Of a stretch of DNA of 64,000 nt, positions 48,939 to 60,814 are shown in pieces; the stretch's first letter is position 1, and each line of letters opens with the position of its first letter. The DNA lies in NCBI RefSeq assembly GCF_019320115.1, contig NC_089597.1, positions 115,946,000-116,009,999 on the forward strand, given 5' to 3'. The DNA comes from Miscanthus floridulus. Its lineage: Eukaryota > Streptophyta > Magnoliopsida > Poales > Poaceae. Both the position numbers and the translations under genes were made by a program. A model generated the notes under the pieces. That model did not search any database and had not been told where the DNA came from. It saw only the letters and a program-made list of their open reading frames with translations.

Positions 48939-50431
48939 TGTCGGTGTTTCGTACAAGCACCGGCAAGTAAATTTATAGTAATGCGCGTTAGACTCGGATG
49001 GTGCGCTAAAGGACACAAGATTTATACTGGTTCGGGCAGAACGTCCCTACGTCCAGTTTGCTGCTGCTTGTGTTATTAGCACCGTGAACGGTCTGTAGTA
49101 AGGGGTACAAACGATCGAGAGAGGGGCTGGTCCCAAGTCTCTGATGGAAGGGTTGAAAGGTGGTCAAGAGCTTCGTAGCCACTTGACTGTGTGTATGAGT
49201 GCGTTTTCTTGTTCGGTCTTATTTTTCGGTCCCCCTGATGGAGGAAGCGCATCCCCTTTTATAGATGAAGGGGCTGGCTTTACAAGGGTGAGGGCTCTAG
49301 GACGTGTACTCTACTTAGTCTTGTGGCTCACGTCTACCCGGTCAGGTCCTTCATTCTGATGAGTGCGAAGGAAGATAAGTGCTTACAATGTTGTCGATGT
49401 CTCTGTAGGATGTCAGGTTAGTTACAGAATGCTGCCCTACGCAGGGTATGGGCTGTAGTACAGTGGTTTTGACTTATGAGCCTCCCCTAGCCTTGCTCCG
49501 CACGCCTTCTGGTTCCCATGAGTCCTCGTTGGAGGAATGCGGGGTCGGGGTCCGGTGTAGCGCCGTGGCTAAGGCCTTCTGACTGGGTGGACCTAAGGGG
49601 TCGGGAAGCGGGCGCCGCTCCCTCGGGTCCACAGCGTGGTGACAGAATATCCGTCGTTCATGGAGATAGCAAATCCCTTCCTGGAGCGTAGCGGTTGTCG
49701 TATATCTTCGTCGGGTTCTGTGTCTCAGAGCTGAAGGCGGCGCCTACAACTCTACAGGGCGAGGTGCACGCACCTATAATGCCTTTTGGGTTCTGCAGCG
49801 CCCGGAAGGGTCTAAAGCATCAGTCCTGTCGTTCCCTGGCAGTACTTTTCCTGCCAGGGCGCAGGGTATGGTCCTTGGAGCCATGGTTGACCCGAACGTC
49901 TTGTCTCATCCTGTACCCATCATCATGAGGGATAGATATCGATTAGGGCGAGGCTCGTTCTTGGCCGTCGGGTGAGATGGAGACCAATCCCTATCTCTTG
50001 GGCGAGACTAACCCCGCCCCTCCGGGATCGGGCAAGGCGGAATCCATCCCTTAGCCCTCGGGCGAGACCGAGCCCGCCCTAAAGGCGTCGGGCGAGACGG
50101 AGATTAACCTTGAGCCTTTGGGCGAGGCAGGGTTATCCCACAAAGGTGTCGGGTGAGGCTGACCCCGCCCCTCTGGGATCGGGCGAGGCGGAATCCATCC
50201 CTCAGCCCTCGGGCGAGACCGAGCCCGCCCTAAAGGCGTCGGGCGAGACGGAGTTTATCCCTCGGCCCTCGGGCGAGACCGAGCCCGTCCCAAAGGTGTC
50301 GGGAGAGGCGGAACCAAACTCCTGTCACTCGAACAAGGGATGACTCGATGCCCTTATGCGTCTAGAAGTTTTTCACGTTCGGTGGTTATTGGTTCCACCT
50401 TCTAGGGTACCCTGGTATTAGGTCCCCGACA
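48939..50431 (-). repeat. 3' LTR of the Tat element (1,493 bp)
   Basis: On the minus strand it begins TGTCGGGGACCTAATACCAG at 50431 and ends GCTTGTACGAAACACCGACA at 48939, with TG/CA ends. A minisatellite occupies its first third in element orientation. The flanking bases at 48934-48938 are AAGGT; the matching target duplication would lie outside the window. Confidence 0.9.
49945..50335. repeat. GC-rich minisatellite in the Tat LTR
   Basis: The words TCGGGCGAGACGGA, TCGGGCGAGACCGAGCC and CGCCCTAAAGGCG recur with roughly 30- and 60-base spacing about eight times, giving pseudo-coding text (SGETEP-like) on the plus strand. Confidence 0.8.
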
Positions 50432-50445
50432 GTAGCCCCCGAGCC
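50432..50445 (-). other. Polypurine tract of the Tat element
   Basis: The minus strand reads GGCTCGGGGGCTAC directly before the LTR start at 50431. A G-rich tract in this position primes second-strand synthesis in gypsy elements. Confidence 0.7.
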
Positions 50446-50991
50446 TCTAGGTGATTCGAGTAGAATCGACTAGAGGGTGTTTTTGACTTCGTCGAAGTTA
50501 CTTTGCCGGAGGGTGCGCGCGAGCGCACCCGATGGGTGTAGCCCCCGAGCCCCCGGGTGATTTGAGTAGAGTCGCCCGGGGGGTTGTATCGGCCCCTTCG
50601 CGGGTAAGGCTGAAGGACTTAGTTTTTTATCAACTGGATGTTTTTCTGAGTGGGTCGTGGCGTCCCGTTCACTGGGAACTGATTCGGGGCTGACCTAACT
50701 GGTGCTTCTGCCCTTGATTTCGGATCGTTCGTGGATCCTTTCTTAGTTGGGCTGACCGGCGAGCTTTTGGGCCCTAGGTGGGCCAAAGAGAAAAGAACAG
50801 GCCTTTGTGGCTTGCGTTTCCCCGGTGGGTAGAGAGTTCGGATTCGCTTGGGGAAGGCGAACCGTCCGCCGAGATTTTTGGGGTGAGAGGATAGGGACTA
50901 CGGGCGCGTGTCCCGCGACGTGACGCGGTGGCGCGCGTGGCAGGCCCGGAGATCGAGGCGGACGGTTGCCCTTCTCGCGTCCGTCGCCCCC

Positions 50992-50998
50992 TATAAAA
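50992..50998 (+). promoter_or_regulatory. TATA box of the antisense gene in the Tat element
   Basis: TATAAAA on the plus strand, preceded by a GC-rich stretch and located 178 bp upstream of the ATG at 51170. It is oriented against the retroelement's own transcription and suggests an independent promoter. Confidence 0.55.
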
Positions 50999-51169
50999 CC
51001 ACGGGGTTCACCCCCAAGGTTCCGTATTTCGCTCCCCTGCCTTTGCGTTCTAAAACATCCACCGCCAATCGTCCCAGCCTCTCGCGCCCGCATCGCCACC
51101 GTCGACCGGCCTGCGTTCGTGTTCCAGCCGCCGTCAAGCTCACGCCTGCCCTTCCCCTCTACTGCTTTA

Positions 51170-54100
51170 ATGGAGTTGTGGGGCAGATCAAGCATCACCT
51201 CCCGGCGTCTGGAGGGCCTCGTCCCCCATGGCCTTCTCCGCCCACTGTCCGCCGTCCAGGAGTGGTTGCTTCCTGGCGACGAGGGTGAGCCGGTGCCGCC
51301 TGAAGGGTATGTCGTCTCTTTGCCATCTTCCATGAGTGGGGATTCGGGGTACCCGTGCATAGATTCCTTCGGGGGCTATTGGATTACTATGAGGTAGAGC
51401 TGCAGCATCTAACTCCCAATGGGATTCAGCATATGGCAGCGTTTGTTGCCCTGTGCGAGGGTTTCCTGGGGATCGATCCCCATTTTGATCTGTGGTGGTA
51501 TTTCTTTAACATTAGTCTGTCAAAGAGGAAGATTGGGGGGAAGGATGTGAACGCGCCGATGGGATGTGCCAGTATTCATCTGCGCCATACCCGGTTGAAG
51601 GGTTACCCATACATGCGTCTGGCGACATCCAACAAGGGATGGCACTCGCAGTGGTTTTATGTTAGGGATGATGCGAGTGCCACCCTACCGAAGTATACTG
51701 GGCGTCTTATTGTGGACGTTCCGGAGTCGTGGGGCTAGGGCGTCCAGTCCAAAGACAAGAAACACATCACCGACCTTCTTTCCGCCCTCTAAGCCCTGAA
51801 GGGCCAGGGTGTAAAGGGGACAGGGATCATCGGTGCCTACCATGCTAGGAGGGTGGTGCCCCTGATGGCGCGTGTGCTTTCCTTGCATCGGATGATGCCC
51901 GGGATATCATTCGAGGGGACGGTGCTTGTTGACGAGGCGCTCCCTTACTCGGAAGTGGCACAGCGCATCAAGGAGGCGACGGAGCCGACGAAGGATTCTG
52001 CGGGCAGAGTCCTCGACATTGTGTATCCGGTGCCCGGACACCCCCCAATGCGGCCGAAGCCTGGGTTCTTTGAATTCGTAGCCCTCCTCTCCCATGCTCT
52101 TTTCTTTTTTCCTGGATCTCCATTTTTTAACACTTGCTTTATGACGTTGGGCCCAGCCGAGGGTGTTGGTCTTTAAGGACAGCCCGGTTCCACTGTCGAA
52201 GGACAAGGTCGTGGCGGCGGCGAATCGACTCGTGGCCGAGCGGGACAAGAAAGCAAGGAAAGAGATGAAGAAGGCGAAACGACTGAAGCAGGAGGCACGG
52301 GATCGGGGAGAGGACGTGAGCAGTGAGGACGACGACGATGACGATGATGATGATGACGACGATGAGGTAGCCGTCGGCATGGATTAGGGCGTCCTGGAGG
52401 ACGAGGACACGCTGATGAGTGGCCACCCATCCGTGTAGGGGCCCTTCCCTTTCCACGTGGAGGGAAGTAGATCGATGAGGTCAGTGGAGGCCGGCGAGTC
52501 GGCCGCTTCGCACGGCGTGCCGGCCGAGGACCGGTGGATGGGGGAGGGCGGGCCTACCGCCGCCATCCCCAAGGCGACGATGGAGGGGGGCAGCTCCGGT
52601 GCTGCACTCCGTGAGATGATGGAGGGGGATGACTCCGGTGCCGCGCCCGACGAGACGATGGAGGGGGATGGCTCCGGTGCCGTGCCCGACGAGACGATGG
52701 AGGGGAGCGACTCCGGTGCCGCACCCAACGAGATGAACCCCCCTGCCCTGGAGCAGGGGGCAGGCATGAAACGGTCCCGCCCAGATGAGTCAGGGCAGGG
52801 ATCTAGGGATCCATCCCCAAAACGCTTCCGTCGGCCGAGGACATCAACGTAAGTTGTTGATTCCTCTGTTTTCATCCTTTTTCCATTTTTATTTTGACTT
52901 AATGGTTATTACCTTTGTGCAGGTTCTTGTGGACGGGTCACCCCCTGGGGCTGGCGCCCAAGAAGACTCTCGCCCTTCAAGCGGGACAGACGACGTCGCC
53001 TGGAGTCACCCCTGTTTCGAGCAGGAGTGGTGCCGACGTCGGGGCCGTGTTGGCCGACCCAATGGCACCCATGGTGGCTCCCACGCCCGCGGAGGTTACT
53101 GAGCGAGTGGCCTTCTTCGTGGCAGACGTGGAACAGCCGGCCGAGGGCCGCATACCGCCGGTGGAGGTGGTCGTGACCGCGCTAAGCCAGGATCAGCCGG
53201 GCACGGTCGTGGTGGCGCCCGAGGGCATAGTGCAATCCACGCCACTTGGGGCCCAGGTGGATCCACCCGTGGCGCTCGAAGCGGCCCAGACGGAGGAGGG
53301 TCCAGCCGAAGGGTCCTCGAGTGCGGCGGTGGTGCCGCACAGGGTCAGGAGGGAGCCGCCACCGGCCCCTTTGTCGGGAGGAAGCCGCTCCCCTGCGCGG
53401 GGGGAGCCGCCGCTCCAGTGGATGGCCGCTCAGGACCCGACGTCGGCTCTTTTCTCGCTCGATGATCATTCCGAGAGCATGGAGCGGGAGGGTCTTGACA
53501 TTGGGATCTCGACCATGCTGAACGCCCTGGACCAGGCCAGAGGAGCCCTCCGTGAGATCGTTATTCCTACCACTCAGGTATTTTCTGGGCTTTCTTCTTT
53601 CTTCGTATGTTTTTGTGTTTTCGCATTTCTGATACCAGTCTTCTTCCTCTTCAGGTTCTTGTTGCTCGTAGTCGAAATAAATCCCAATTCCTCTGCGAGC
53701 AGAAGGCGGAGTGGGATCGCCTCTCCGAGGAGGCCCGGCTATGAGCAGACATGGCCGCCCAGCTTGCTACCGCCTAGGAGCGGGAGGCCCAGGCACGTTA
53801 GGATGCGGAGGAGGCCCATGGGATGTTTGAGGATTTGTCGGCGAGGTCCAAGCTGGACGGGGAGGAGATTGTCAGGCTCCAAAAGGAGCGAGATGAGCTG
53901 CTGCAGAGGAATGCCGCGGCCAATGAGAAGGCCGGCGAAGTCCTGAAGGAGCTAGAGATGGAGCGGGACCTCCGGCGGAAGGCCGAGAGTAGGGCCGCGG
54001 CCCTCCAGCAGAAGGTGGACGAGGACGTCGAGGTGGTCCGCTCTCTCCGGGCAGAGCTTGGTGACACGGTGAAAGGAAGGTTGAGTGCTGACAACGTCTC

Positions 54101-54491
54101 CATCAAGCTGGAAAAAGAGGCTGCCTATACACGAAGGGCCCTTCAGGTTGAGAGCGATGAGCACGATCTTCCACAAGCTGCGGTCAGGGTGGTCCTTAAC
54201 GCCCTGAATGTGACGGAGCCGGTGGAGACCAGCCCGCTCGCGGCTCGTGTCGCAGGTATCACGGCTCAGGTGGGCCAACTTGAGGAGAGTGCCTTTCACG
54301 CCAGGATTACCCAGGCCTTCACCGTTGCCCACGCCCATTACGAGAAGGAAATAAACCTGAAGGTGATGAGCGAAGGCTTTCCGTCCACCTATGAGGATGA
54401 AGAGCCAGAGGAAATGGAGAAGATGGTCGCTCCCCTTGCGAAGAACCTGGCAGACAATCTGAAAGAGATGGTTCTCCCTCTGCGGGAGTAA
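51170..54491 (+). pseudogene. Antisense gene in the Tat element, 'putative gypsy type transposon' family, spliced, decayed
   Basis: The ATG at 51170 opens a frame to about 51310, where a frame change occurs, then VHRFLRGLLDYYEVELQHL and CEGFLGIDPHFDLWWYFF follow, the hallmark of the plant family named 'putative gypsy type transposon' (PF04195). Three introns are supported by splice sites and matching phase: 52078-52156, 52849-52922 (GTAAGT...TTTGTGCAG) and 53578-53654 (CTCTTCAG). The middle holds a poly-Asp run (52326-52365) and about four copies of an M-E-G-x-S-G-A-P repeat (52570-52740). The last exon is a long coiled coil ending at 54491. In-frame stops at 51736, 53742, 53775 and 53799 make this copy a pseudogene. 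Extra antisense ORFs are known in Tat elements; function unknown. Confidence 0.8.
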
Positions 54492-57400
54492 TTAGTCGAA
54501 CGATTTTGAGAACAACTTATATGTAATATGTGGACAAGTGTCAGTATTTTTCGAGTCTGGACGCTTTTCGTGATTTTGTGTCGTAATTTCATTTTGTTTG
54601 AATTTTTTACAATCTTACCAATCTGTTCCCCTGAATTATACCGCTGGTTATAATGCGAGGAGACTGTTCCGAAAGAAAGAAAGGAGGTAGCCGTACCTTA
54701 ACCAGCCCCCGAGTAAGGTCTGACCCCCTGCATTTGCTGGGGTCGGGGGTTACTGGAGATCGGAACTGTGGTTTTGGTGACAGGGTTGACGAAGTCCATG
54801 GATGTCATCGCAATATTCCCCGCCCTGTCTTCCAACAGAAATCCCTAACTGGGGACTCTATGGGCTCGGCAAGGTGGGGCCTTCAAACCTGTGTCCCTGT
54901 ATTGTTTGGCTCAAGCCCCCAAGCCTTGTTAGGGTCTAATAGGGGTCGGCCATTATTTACGTGTTACCCCATCCTCGGTTTTCGCAATCAGAGGGCTGAG
55001 TGAACGACACTTGCCTCGACGGCTCAAGTGTTGCGCTCAATGAGCTCACTAACGGGTACGTTCGTGTGGAATCCGGGTCCATCATTTGCTGATGGGGTCG
55101 GCAGAGCCCTCTGGTGGCACTCCACAACTTCTTAACCTGCCTCCCGGTAGATGCCTGAGTCGTTCGATAAGCTCAGGGGGCCCGATGGCCTCTCCTTGAT
55201 GGAGATTCTATGGGTTTGGCTCGGGGTTAGAATCGAACGAGAGAAGGTCGAGACGTCCTTGTTCGCTTCTGAGCGGGGTCAGGCAGGGCCGCTGGGGCTT
55301 GTCTCGGTTATCTCTCCCTGGCTCTATTCGGCGTGAGGCGGCCTCGAGCCCTTCGCAGGCCGACCTTCGAACCTCGGCCTGTGGTCGCCTATATCAAATG
55401 AGGCAACAGTCGTTTCGTGGTGCGACACGAATCATTGGGATGCAATGTTTTGCATATGTAATGTTTTGAATGCAAAATTTAATCGAAATAAAGGCGGGGT
55501 CGGTAACATTACCTTGGTGGTATGAGTGGCGGAAAAGCTCCTACCAGATGGGTTCGGGCCCTGATGTTTGTGACGAGGTTGGAATAACCTGCATAAGAAT
55601 TGCTATTCTTTGTTTTCGTGTCTCGGTGATGATCCGAGCCGTTCGATTAACTTGGGCAACCTGATAGCTTCTCCTTTGGGGGAGATTCTATAGGCGGACC
55701 CCTCCGATCCCTTCTTTGAGAAGGCAGACATCGAAACTAGAGACGTGGGGGCGTTGAGTATGATTTTTCTGGTGAACAGAAACACCGTAGCTATCGGGGC
55801 GTAGGGTTTGCTAGTTCGTCCAGTTTTACTCAAAGCTTTGTGCCCGTATGTCGCGCCCTTAGTTTCAAGCGTACGGAGGGGTCGGGTGAGGGGGATGTCT
55901 AGACTGGTTGACATCCTCGGCATCCCCCGAGTGATGTTCGTGTCCCCACCGTTTGATGGGGTCGGAAGCTCGTGAATTAATTTTAATGCATAAAGTAAGA
56001 AAGCTGAGATGCTTATCTTTCTTTGGACGTTCGTTCGTCGTGTCTTCTAGGCCGAACGGCCGGCCCAGGAGATCCGAAAGGTCCTATCATCGGGTCGTCC
56101 GTGGTCCTGCATGGGGAGGCGAAAAGTTGTCTGCCTATGTGGGTGCCTTAATCACCGTGTCCGGAGCGGGTCAGTAGCGGGCCATACCCAGACAGTGTTC
56201 AGTTTGACCAAAAAGGGATGCCTCGTCGACCGGGGTTCGTCCCGTCAGTTCCGGCGCGTCCCCTCAGATATCAATCAGCATTGATTCCGTATTTAAAGAG
56301 GGGAAGGGAGAGGGTTTTTCGTCCAACCTTTCGCCTTTCCTTAGCTACCGTGTCTCCTCTTTAAATAGGGAGGGGTCGAGGAGTTCTCATCCCACCTCGT
56401 CTTCTGCCTCCGAGCCGCTATCTCTCCTTCTTCTTCCTTTCCGCCGAACATGTCCGTGTGTCGCGACACTTCCTGAGTGAGGAAGAGTAATGCTAGAGAG
56501 AGAAAACTCACAAATTTGCTCACGAGTCTAGTGTGTGATGTCGAGCCGGAGGTTATCCAACGTAGATGAGATGGTGCGTGCTGCCCTTGCTGAGGAGTCG
56601 CTGTTGTCGAAGGAGAAGAGGCGCCGGTGGGCATCGTACGTCGTCGACTGCGCCGTCGTCCGCTGTGCTCCTCCTTTGACGGGAGGCGTTTCCTGCTCAT
56701 ACGCCGTTGTCAGGGTTATGGCTGGGGATGATGGCATAGTCCCCAGACGCCATGGCGGTGGCGTCGCTGTCGAGGTTGCGGCTGACGACGATGGCGTAGT
56801 CCCCGGATGCTCTGGCGGAGGTGTCGTAGATGGTGGCGCCTTCGAGGATCCAGCGAAGCGGTAGGATATCGAGATGTCGCCGATGGAGAGCATGGCACAG
56901 CGACCGCAGTAGACGAGCTGGCCCGTGTACACGCCCCGGGCGTCACCGATGGAGAGCGTGACGCGGCGACCGCAGTAGCACTTGTGGTAGAGCTGAGCAG
57001 AGACTGTAATGAAATAACCTTGTGGGGAAGCCCCCGAGTAAACAGTCCTCTGAATTTATAAGTATATTGTTCCTTTTTGTAATGAAATCGCTTTGTAAGT
57101 GATTAACTTGTGCAAAAAATGAACAAAATTACATCCTTTGCTTATGGCAAGCAATTTTTTATCTTTCTCCCTTCTGTAGGAATAATTTTAGCGCTTTCCG
57201 ACCCTTCTCATGGTCTAAGTCATAGGAAGCTAGGAACGTGGGCGAACTAATTCTGATTGAACTGGTGAGCAAAGAGGTTGCAGCCACTGGGGCGTGGGTG
57301 TCTCGCAGTCCTACCAGTTGTATTCAGAATTGGTTCCCAAGATCTTAGCCCTCGAGACTCGTTTATGAGGCGAATGGAAAACTTAGAGAATGTTTGTAAG

Positions 57401-57599
57401 TATAACACAGGAATTTTTTGCAAGCGTAATACTTGTATTACACATGTCATATGTTACGATCACATGCCAGCCCCCGAGTGAGGTATGACCCCTCGTGATT
57501 TGCAGGGGTCGGAAGTCACTAAGGATTGGGGTTCTGTTAAGACAAAAACTAATAAAGAAAAGTGTAAGCTTATTTTAAGGATAGAAACGGCGTAGCTGC
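54492..57599 (+). other. Long non-coding spacer of the Tat element
   Basis: No gene family is recognisable. The phrase CAGCCCCCGAGTAAGGTCTGACCCC with following GGGGTCGG occurs at 54702 and, varied, at 57468, and short ORFs in all frames look like chance. Near 56287 and 56361 there are two TTTAAA(T/A)-type boxes about 75 bp apart followed by GAGGGG, and a plus-strand ORF 56535-56864 (NVDEMVRAALAEESLL start, then Val/Gly-rich) that could be a second small antisense ORF. Confidence in that ORF is low. Confidence 0.45.
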
Positions 57600-57730
57600 T
57601 CAATGTTCCAGGCGTTGGTGAAGACCTCGCCTTTGATGGTTTTCAACCGGTAGGCGCCTGGGCGAAGTATTTCTGCGATGACGTAGGGCCCTTCCCAGGG
57701 CGGGGAGAGTTTGTGGCGATCCTTGTTGCT

Positions 57731-58549
57731 CTACACAAGACGGAGGACAAGGTCTCCGACGTTGAAGGCTCGACCCCGCACCCATCGGCTGTGGTACCGT
57801 CGCAACGCTTGCTGGTACTTAGCTAAACGGAGGAGGGCGATGTCGCGGGCTTCATCCAGCTGGTCCATGGCGTCTTGGTGAGATGCCTCGGCTCCCTGTT
57901 CATCATATGCTCTGATTCTTGGTGCTCCATAGTCGAGGTCCGTCGGGAGAACGGCCTCTGAACCGTAGACCATGAAAAAAGGTGTGTAGCCGGTGGCCCG
58001 GCTAGGAGTCGTCCTTAGGCTCCAGAGCACAGCCAGGAGCTCAACGAGCCAACGCGTGCCGAACTTGTTCAACCGGTTGAAAATTCTGGGTTTGAGGCCT
58101 TGAAGAAGCATGCCGTTTGTGCGCTCGACCTGCCCGTTTGTCCGGGGGTGCGCGACGGCTGCCCAATCGATTCGGATGTGTTGTTCATCACAGAAGCGAA
58201 CGAATTTCCTACCGGTGAACTGCGTGCCGTTGTCTGTGATGATGGAGTTCGGTACTCCAAAGCGATGGATGGTGTCAAGAAAGAACAACATAGCTTGCTC
58301 GGATTTGATTGTGGATATTGGCCGAGCTTCAATCCATTTTGTAAACTTGTCTATGGTGACAAGCAGGTGGGTAAAGCCCCCGGGCACCTTTTTAAGTGGC
58401 CCAACCAGGTCGAGCCCCTAGACCACGAAGGGCCACGTGATGGGGATCATCTGGAGAGCCTGGGCCAGGAGGTGTGTTTGCCGAGCACAGTATTGGCACC
58501 CTTCACAGGTGCGTACAATTTGCTCGGCATCGGCTACTGCGGTGGGCTA
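57731..58549 (-). pseudogene. Tat integrase
   Basis: The frame continues from the RNase H segment through a stop at 58547-58549, the zinc-binding region, another stop at 58418-58420, then an open core. The catalytic triad is visible: Asp in VTIDKFTKWIEA, Asp in IITDNGTQFTG and Glu in TNGQVERTN. The C-terminal part ends with RAFNVGDLVLRLV at about 57740. Integrase inserts the cDNA into the host genome. Both stops read TAG where the family has Trp. Confidence 0.88.
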
Positions 58550-59380
58550 GTAGAAACCTTGTCGGAATGCATTCCCAACCAAGGTTCTTGGTGCGGCATG
58601 ATGACCGCATGCTCCACCATGGATGTCGCTCAGCAGAAGTTTTCCCTGTTCGCCAGGGATACAGAGTTGCAGAATTCCGATGTGACTTCGTTTGTAGAGT
58701 TCGCCCCCTACAAGAACGAAGGATTTGGTGCGTTGTGCGAGCCGTCGAGCTTTCGTCTTGTCGGTCGGTAGTACGTCGTGGAGGAGATAGTCGAGGTAAA
58801 GCATTCTCCAGTCATTGGGAGGATCAGACTCCACTGCTGGGTCCTCTTCAAGCTCCATGACCTCGGGGTCGGGTGGAGCAGTTGGCGGATCGGCCTCGGG
58901 GGTCGGACTAGAAGGGCCATCGTCGGCTTGTTCCGACCCCACGTAGCGTACCGAGGGTTTGTGTTGATCACTGGCAAAGACGCCTGCTAGGACTGGCTCT
59001 CGGCTGGATGCTGCTTTTGCAAGCATGTCGGCCGCTTCGTTGAAGCGCCTGGGGATGTGATTGAGTTCGAGGCCGTCGAATTTGTCCTCCAGACATCGGA
59101 CCTCTTGACAGTATGCCTCCATCTTGGTATCGTGGCAGCATGACTCTTTCATGACCTGGTTGATGACCAGCTGAGAGTCGCCCCTGACGTCGAGGCGTCG
59201 GATGCCCAGCTCGATGGCGATTCGTAGGCCGTTGATGAGCGCTTCATATTCTGCAGTATTGTTTGATGAGGGGAAATGAAGCCGAACCATGTACCTCATG
59301 TGGACCCCGAGGGGGGATACAAAGACTAGTCCTGCTCCGGCGCCCTTCTTCATCAGCGATCCGTCGAAGTACATTATCTA
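58550..59380 (-). pseudogene. Second (archaeal-type) RNase H of the Tat element
   Basis: The open segment 59374-58550 begins MYFDGSLMKKGAGAGLVFVS, with the catalytic Asp in FDGS, Glu in NNTAEYEALINGL and Asp in VRGDSQLVINQV, plus the late Asp in NEAADMLAKAAS. This second RNase H, distinct from the one fused to RT, is the hallmark of the Tat lineage. It is preceded by a stop at 59378-59380 and followed by the start of the integrase zinc region. Confidence 0.9.
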
Positions 59381-59449
59381 GTACTCTTGATCGATGGCTG
59401 CTGGTGGCATCTGGACCTCGGTCCACTCTGCGATGAAGTCAGCTAGTGC

Positions 59450-60751
59450 CTAAGATTTGATCGCCATTCGGGGGACATAAGAAATGCCCTGATCCATCAG
59501 TTCGAGTGCCCACTTTGCGGTTCTTCCCGTAGCGTCATGGCTACGAACGACCTCGCCGAGGGGGAACGATGTCACCACTGTCATGGGGTGTGACTCGAAG
59601 TAGTGACGTAGCTTCCTTTTGGTGATGAGGACGGTGTAGAGGAGTTTCTGGATCTGCGAGTAGCGGGTTTTGGAGTCGGATAACACCTCGCTGATGAAAT
59701 ATATAGGGCGCTGCACCTTGAAGGCGTGCCCCTCTTCCTCTCGCTCTACTATTAAGGCGGAGCTAACCACTTGGGTGGTGGCCGATATATATAGTAGGAG
59801 AGATTCTCCGTCGCATGGAGGAACTAGGACCGGTGGCTTAGTTAAAAATCGTTTAACCATGTCAAGCGCCTCCTGAGCCTCGGCTGTCCACTCAAAGCGG
59901 TCAGTTTTCTTCAGGAGTCGATAAAGGGGGAGTCCTCGTTCGCTGAGGCGTGAAATGAATCGGCTGAGGGCGGCAAGGCACCCTGTGATCCGCTGAACCC
60001 CCTTTATGTTTTGGATTGGGCCCATCCTTGTGATGGCTGATATTTTCTCTTGGTTGGCTTCGATGCCACGCTCGGATACGATGAAGCCAAGCAGCATGCG
60101 CCTCAGGACCCCGAAAACACATTTTTCGGGATTGAGTTTGATGCCGTTTGCCCGGAGTTTTGCAAAGGTTCGTTCAAGGTCGGCGACAAGGTGGTTAGCT
60201 CGCTTGGATTTGACTACGATGTCGTCGACATAGGCCTCAATGGTTCGCCCGATGAGGTCTCCGAAGCAATTAGGCATACAGCGCTGGTACGTTGCCCCTG
60301 CATTCTTCAGACCGAATGGCATTGAAATGTAGCAAAACAATCCGAAGGGCATGATAAAAGATGTCGCGAGCTGGTCGGATTCTTTCATCACGATTTGATG
60401 GTAGTCGGAGTATGCATCAAGGAAACAGAGGGTTTCGCACCTCGAGGTGGAATCGACTATTTGGTCTATTCGTGACAAAGGAAACGGATCCTTTGGACAC
60501 GCTTTGTTGAGGCCAGTATAATCGACACACATTCTCCATTTCCCGCTCTTTTTTCGGACAAGAACATGATTTGCTAACCACTCTAGGTGGTATACTTCCT
60601 TAATGAATCCAGCAGCCAGTAGTTTGGCTATCTCCTCGCCGATGGCCCTGCGTTTCTCCTCGTCGAAGCGGCGCAGGCGTTGTTTCACCGGCTTGGAGCC
60701 CGGGAGGATTTGGAGAGTATGCTCGGCGACCTCCCTCGGGATGCCTGGCAT
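59450..60751 (-). pseudogene. Tat reverse transcriptase and RNase H
   Basis: A 433-codon open stretch begins MPGIPREVAEHTLQI and covers RT: KSGKWRMCVDYTGLNKACP, a Phe-rich LCFLDAYSDYHQI segment, catalytic YVDDIVVKS near 60200, then the connection and RNase H (about 59900-59450). In the first RNase H the usual starting Asp region reads LLLYISATTQVVSSALI, where many members have LYLAVS-type text, so this domain is degenerate as is common in Tat elements. It ends at a TAG at 59450-59452. Confidence 0.9.
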
Positions 60752-60814
60752 ATCCGAGGGTTTCCACGCAAAGATATCCTTGTTGGTGCGGAGGAAGTCG
60801 ACAAGCGCGCTTTC

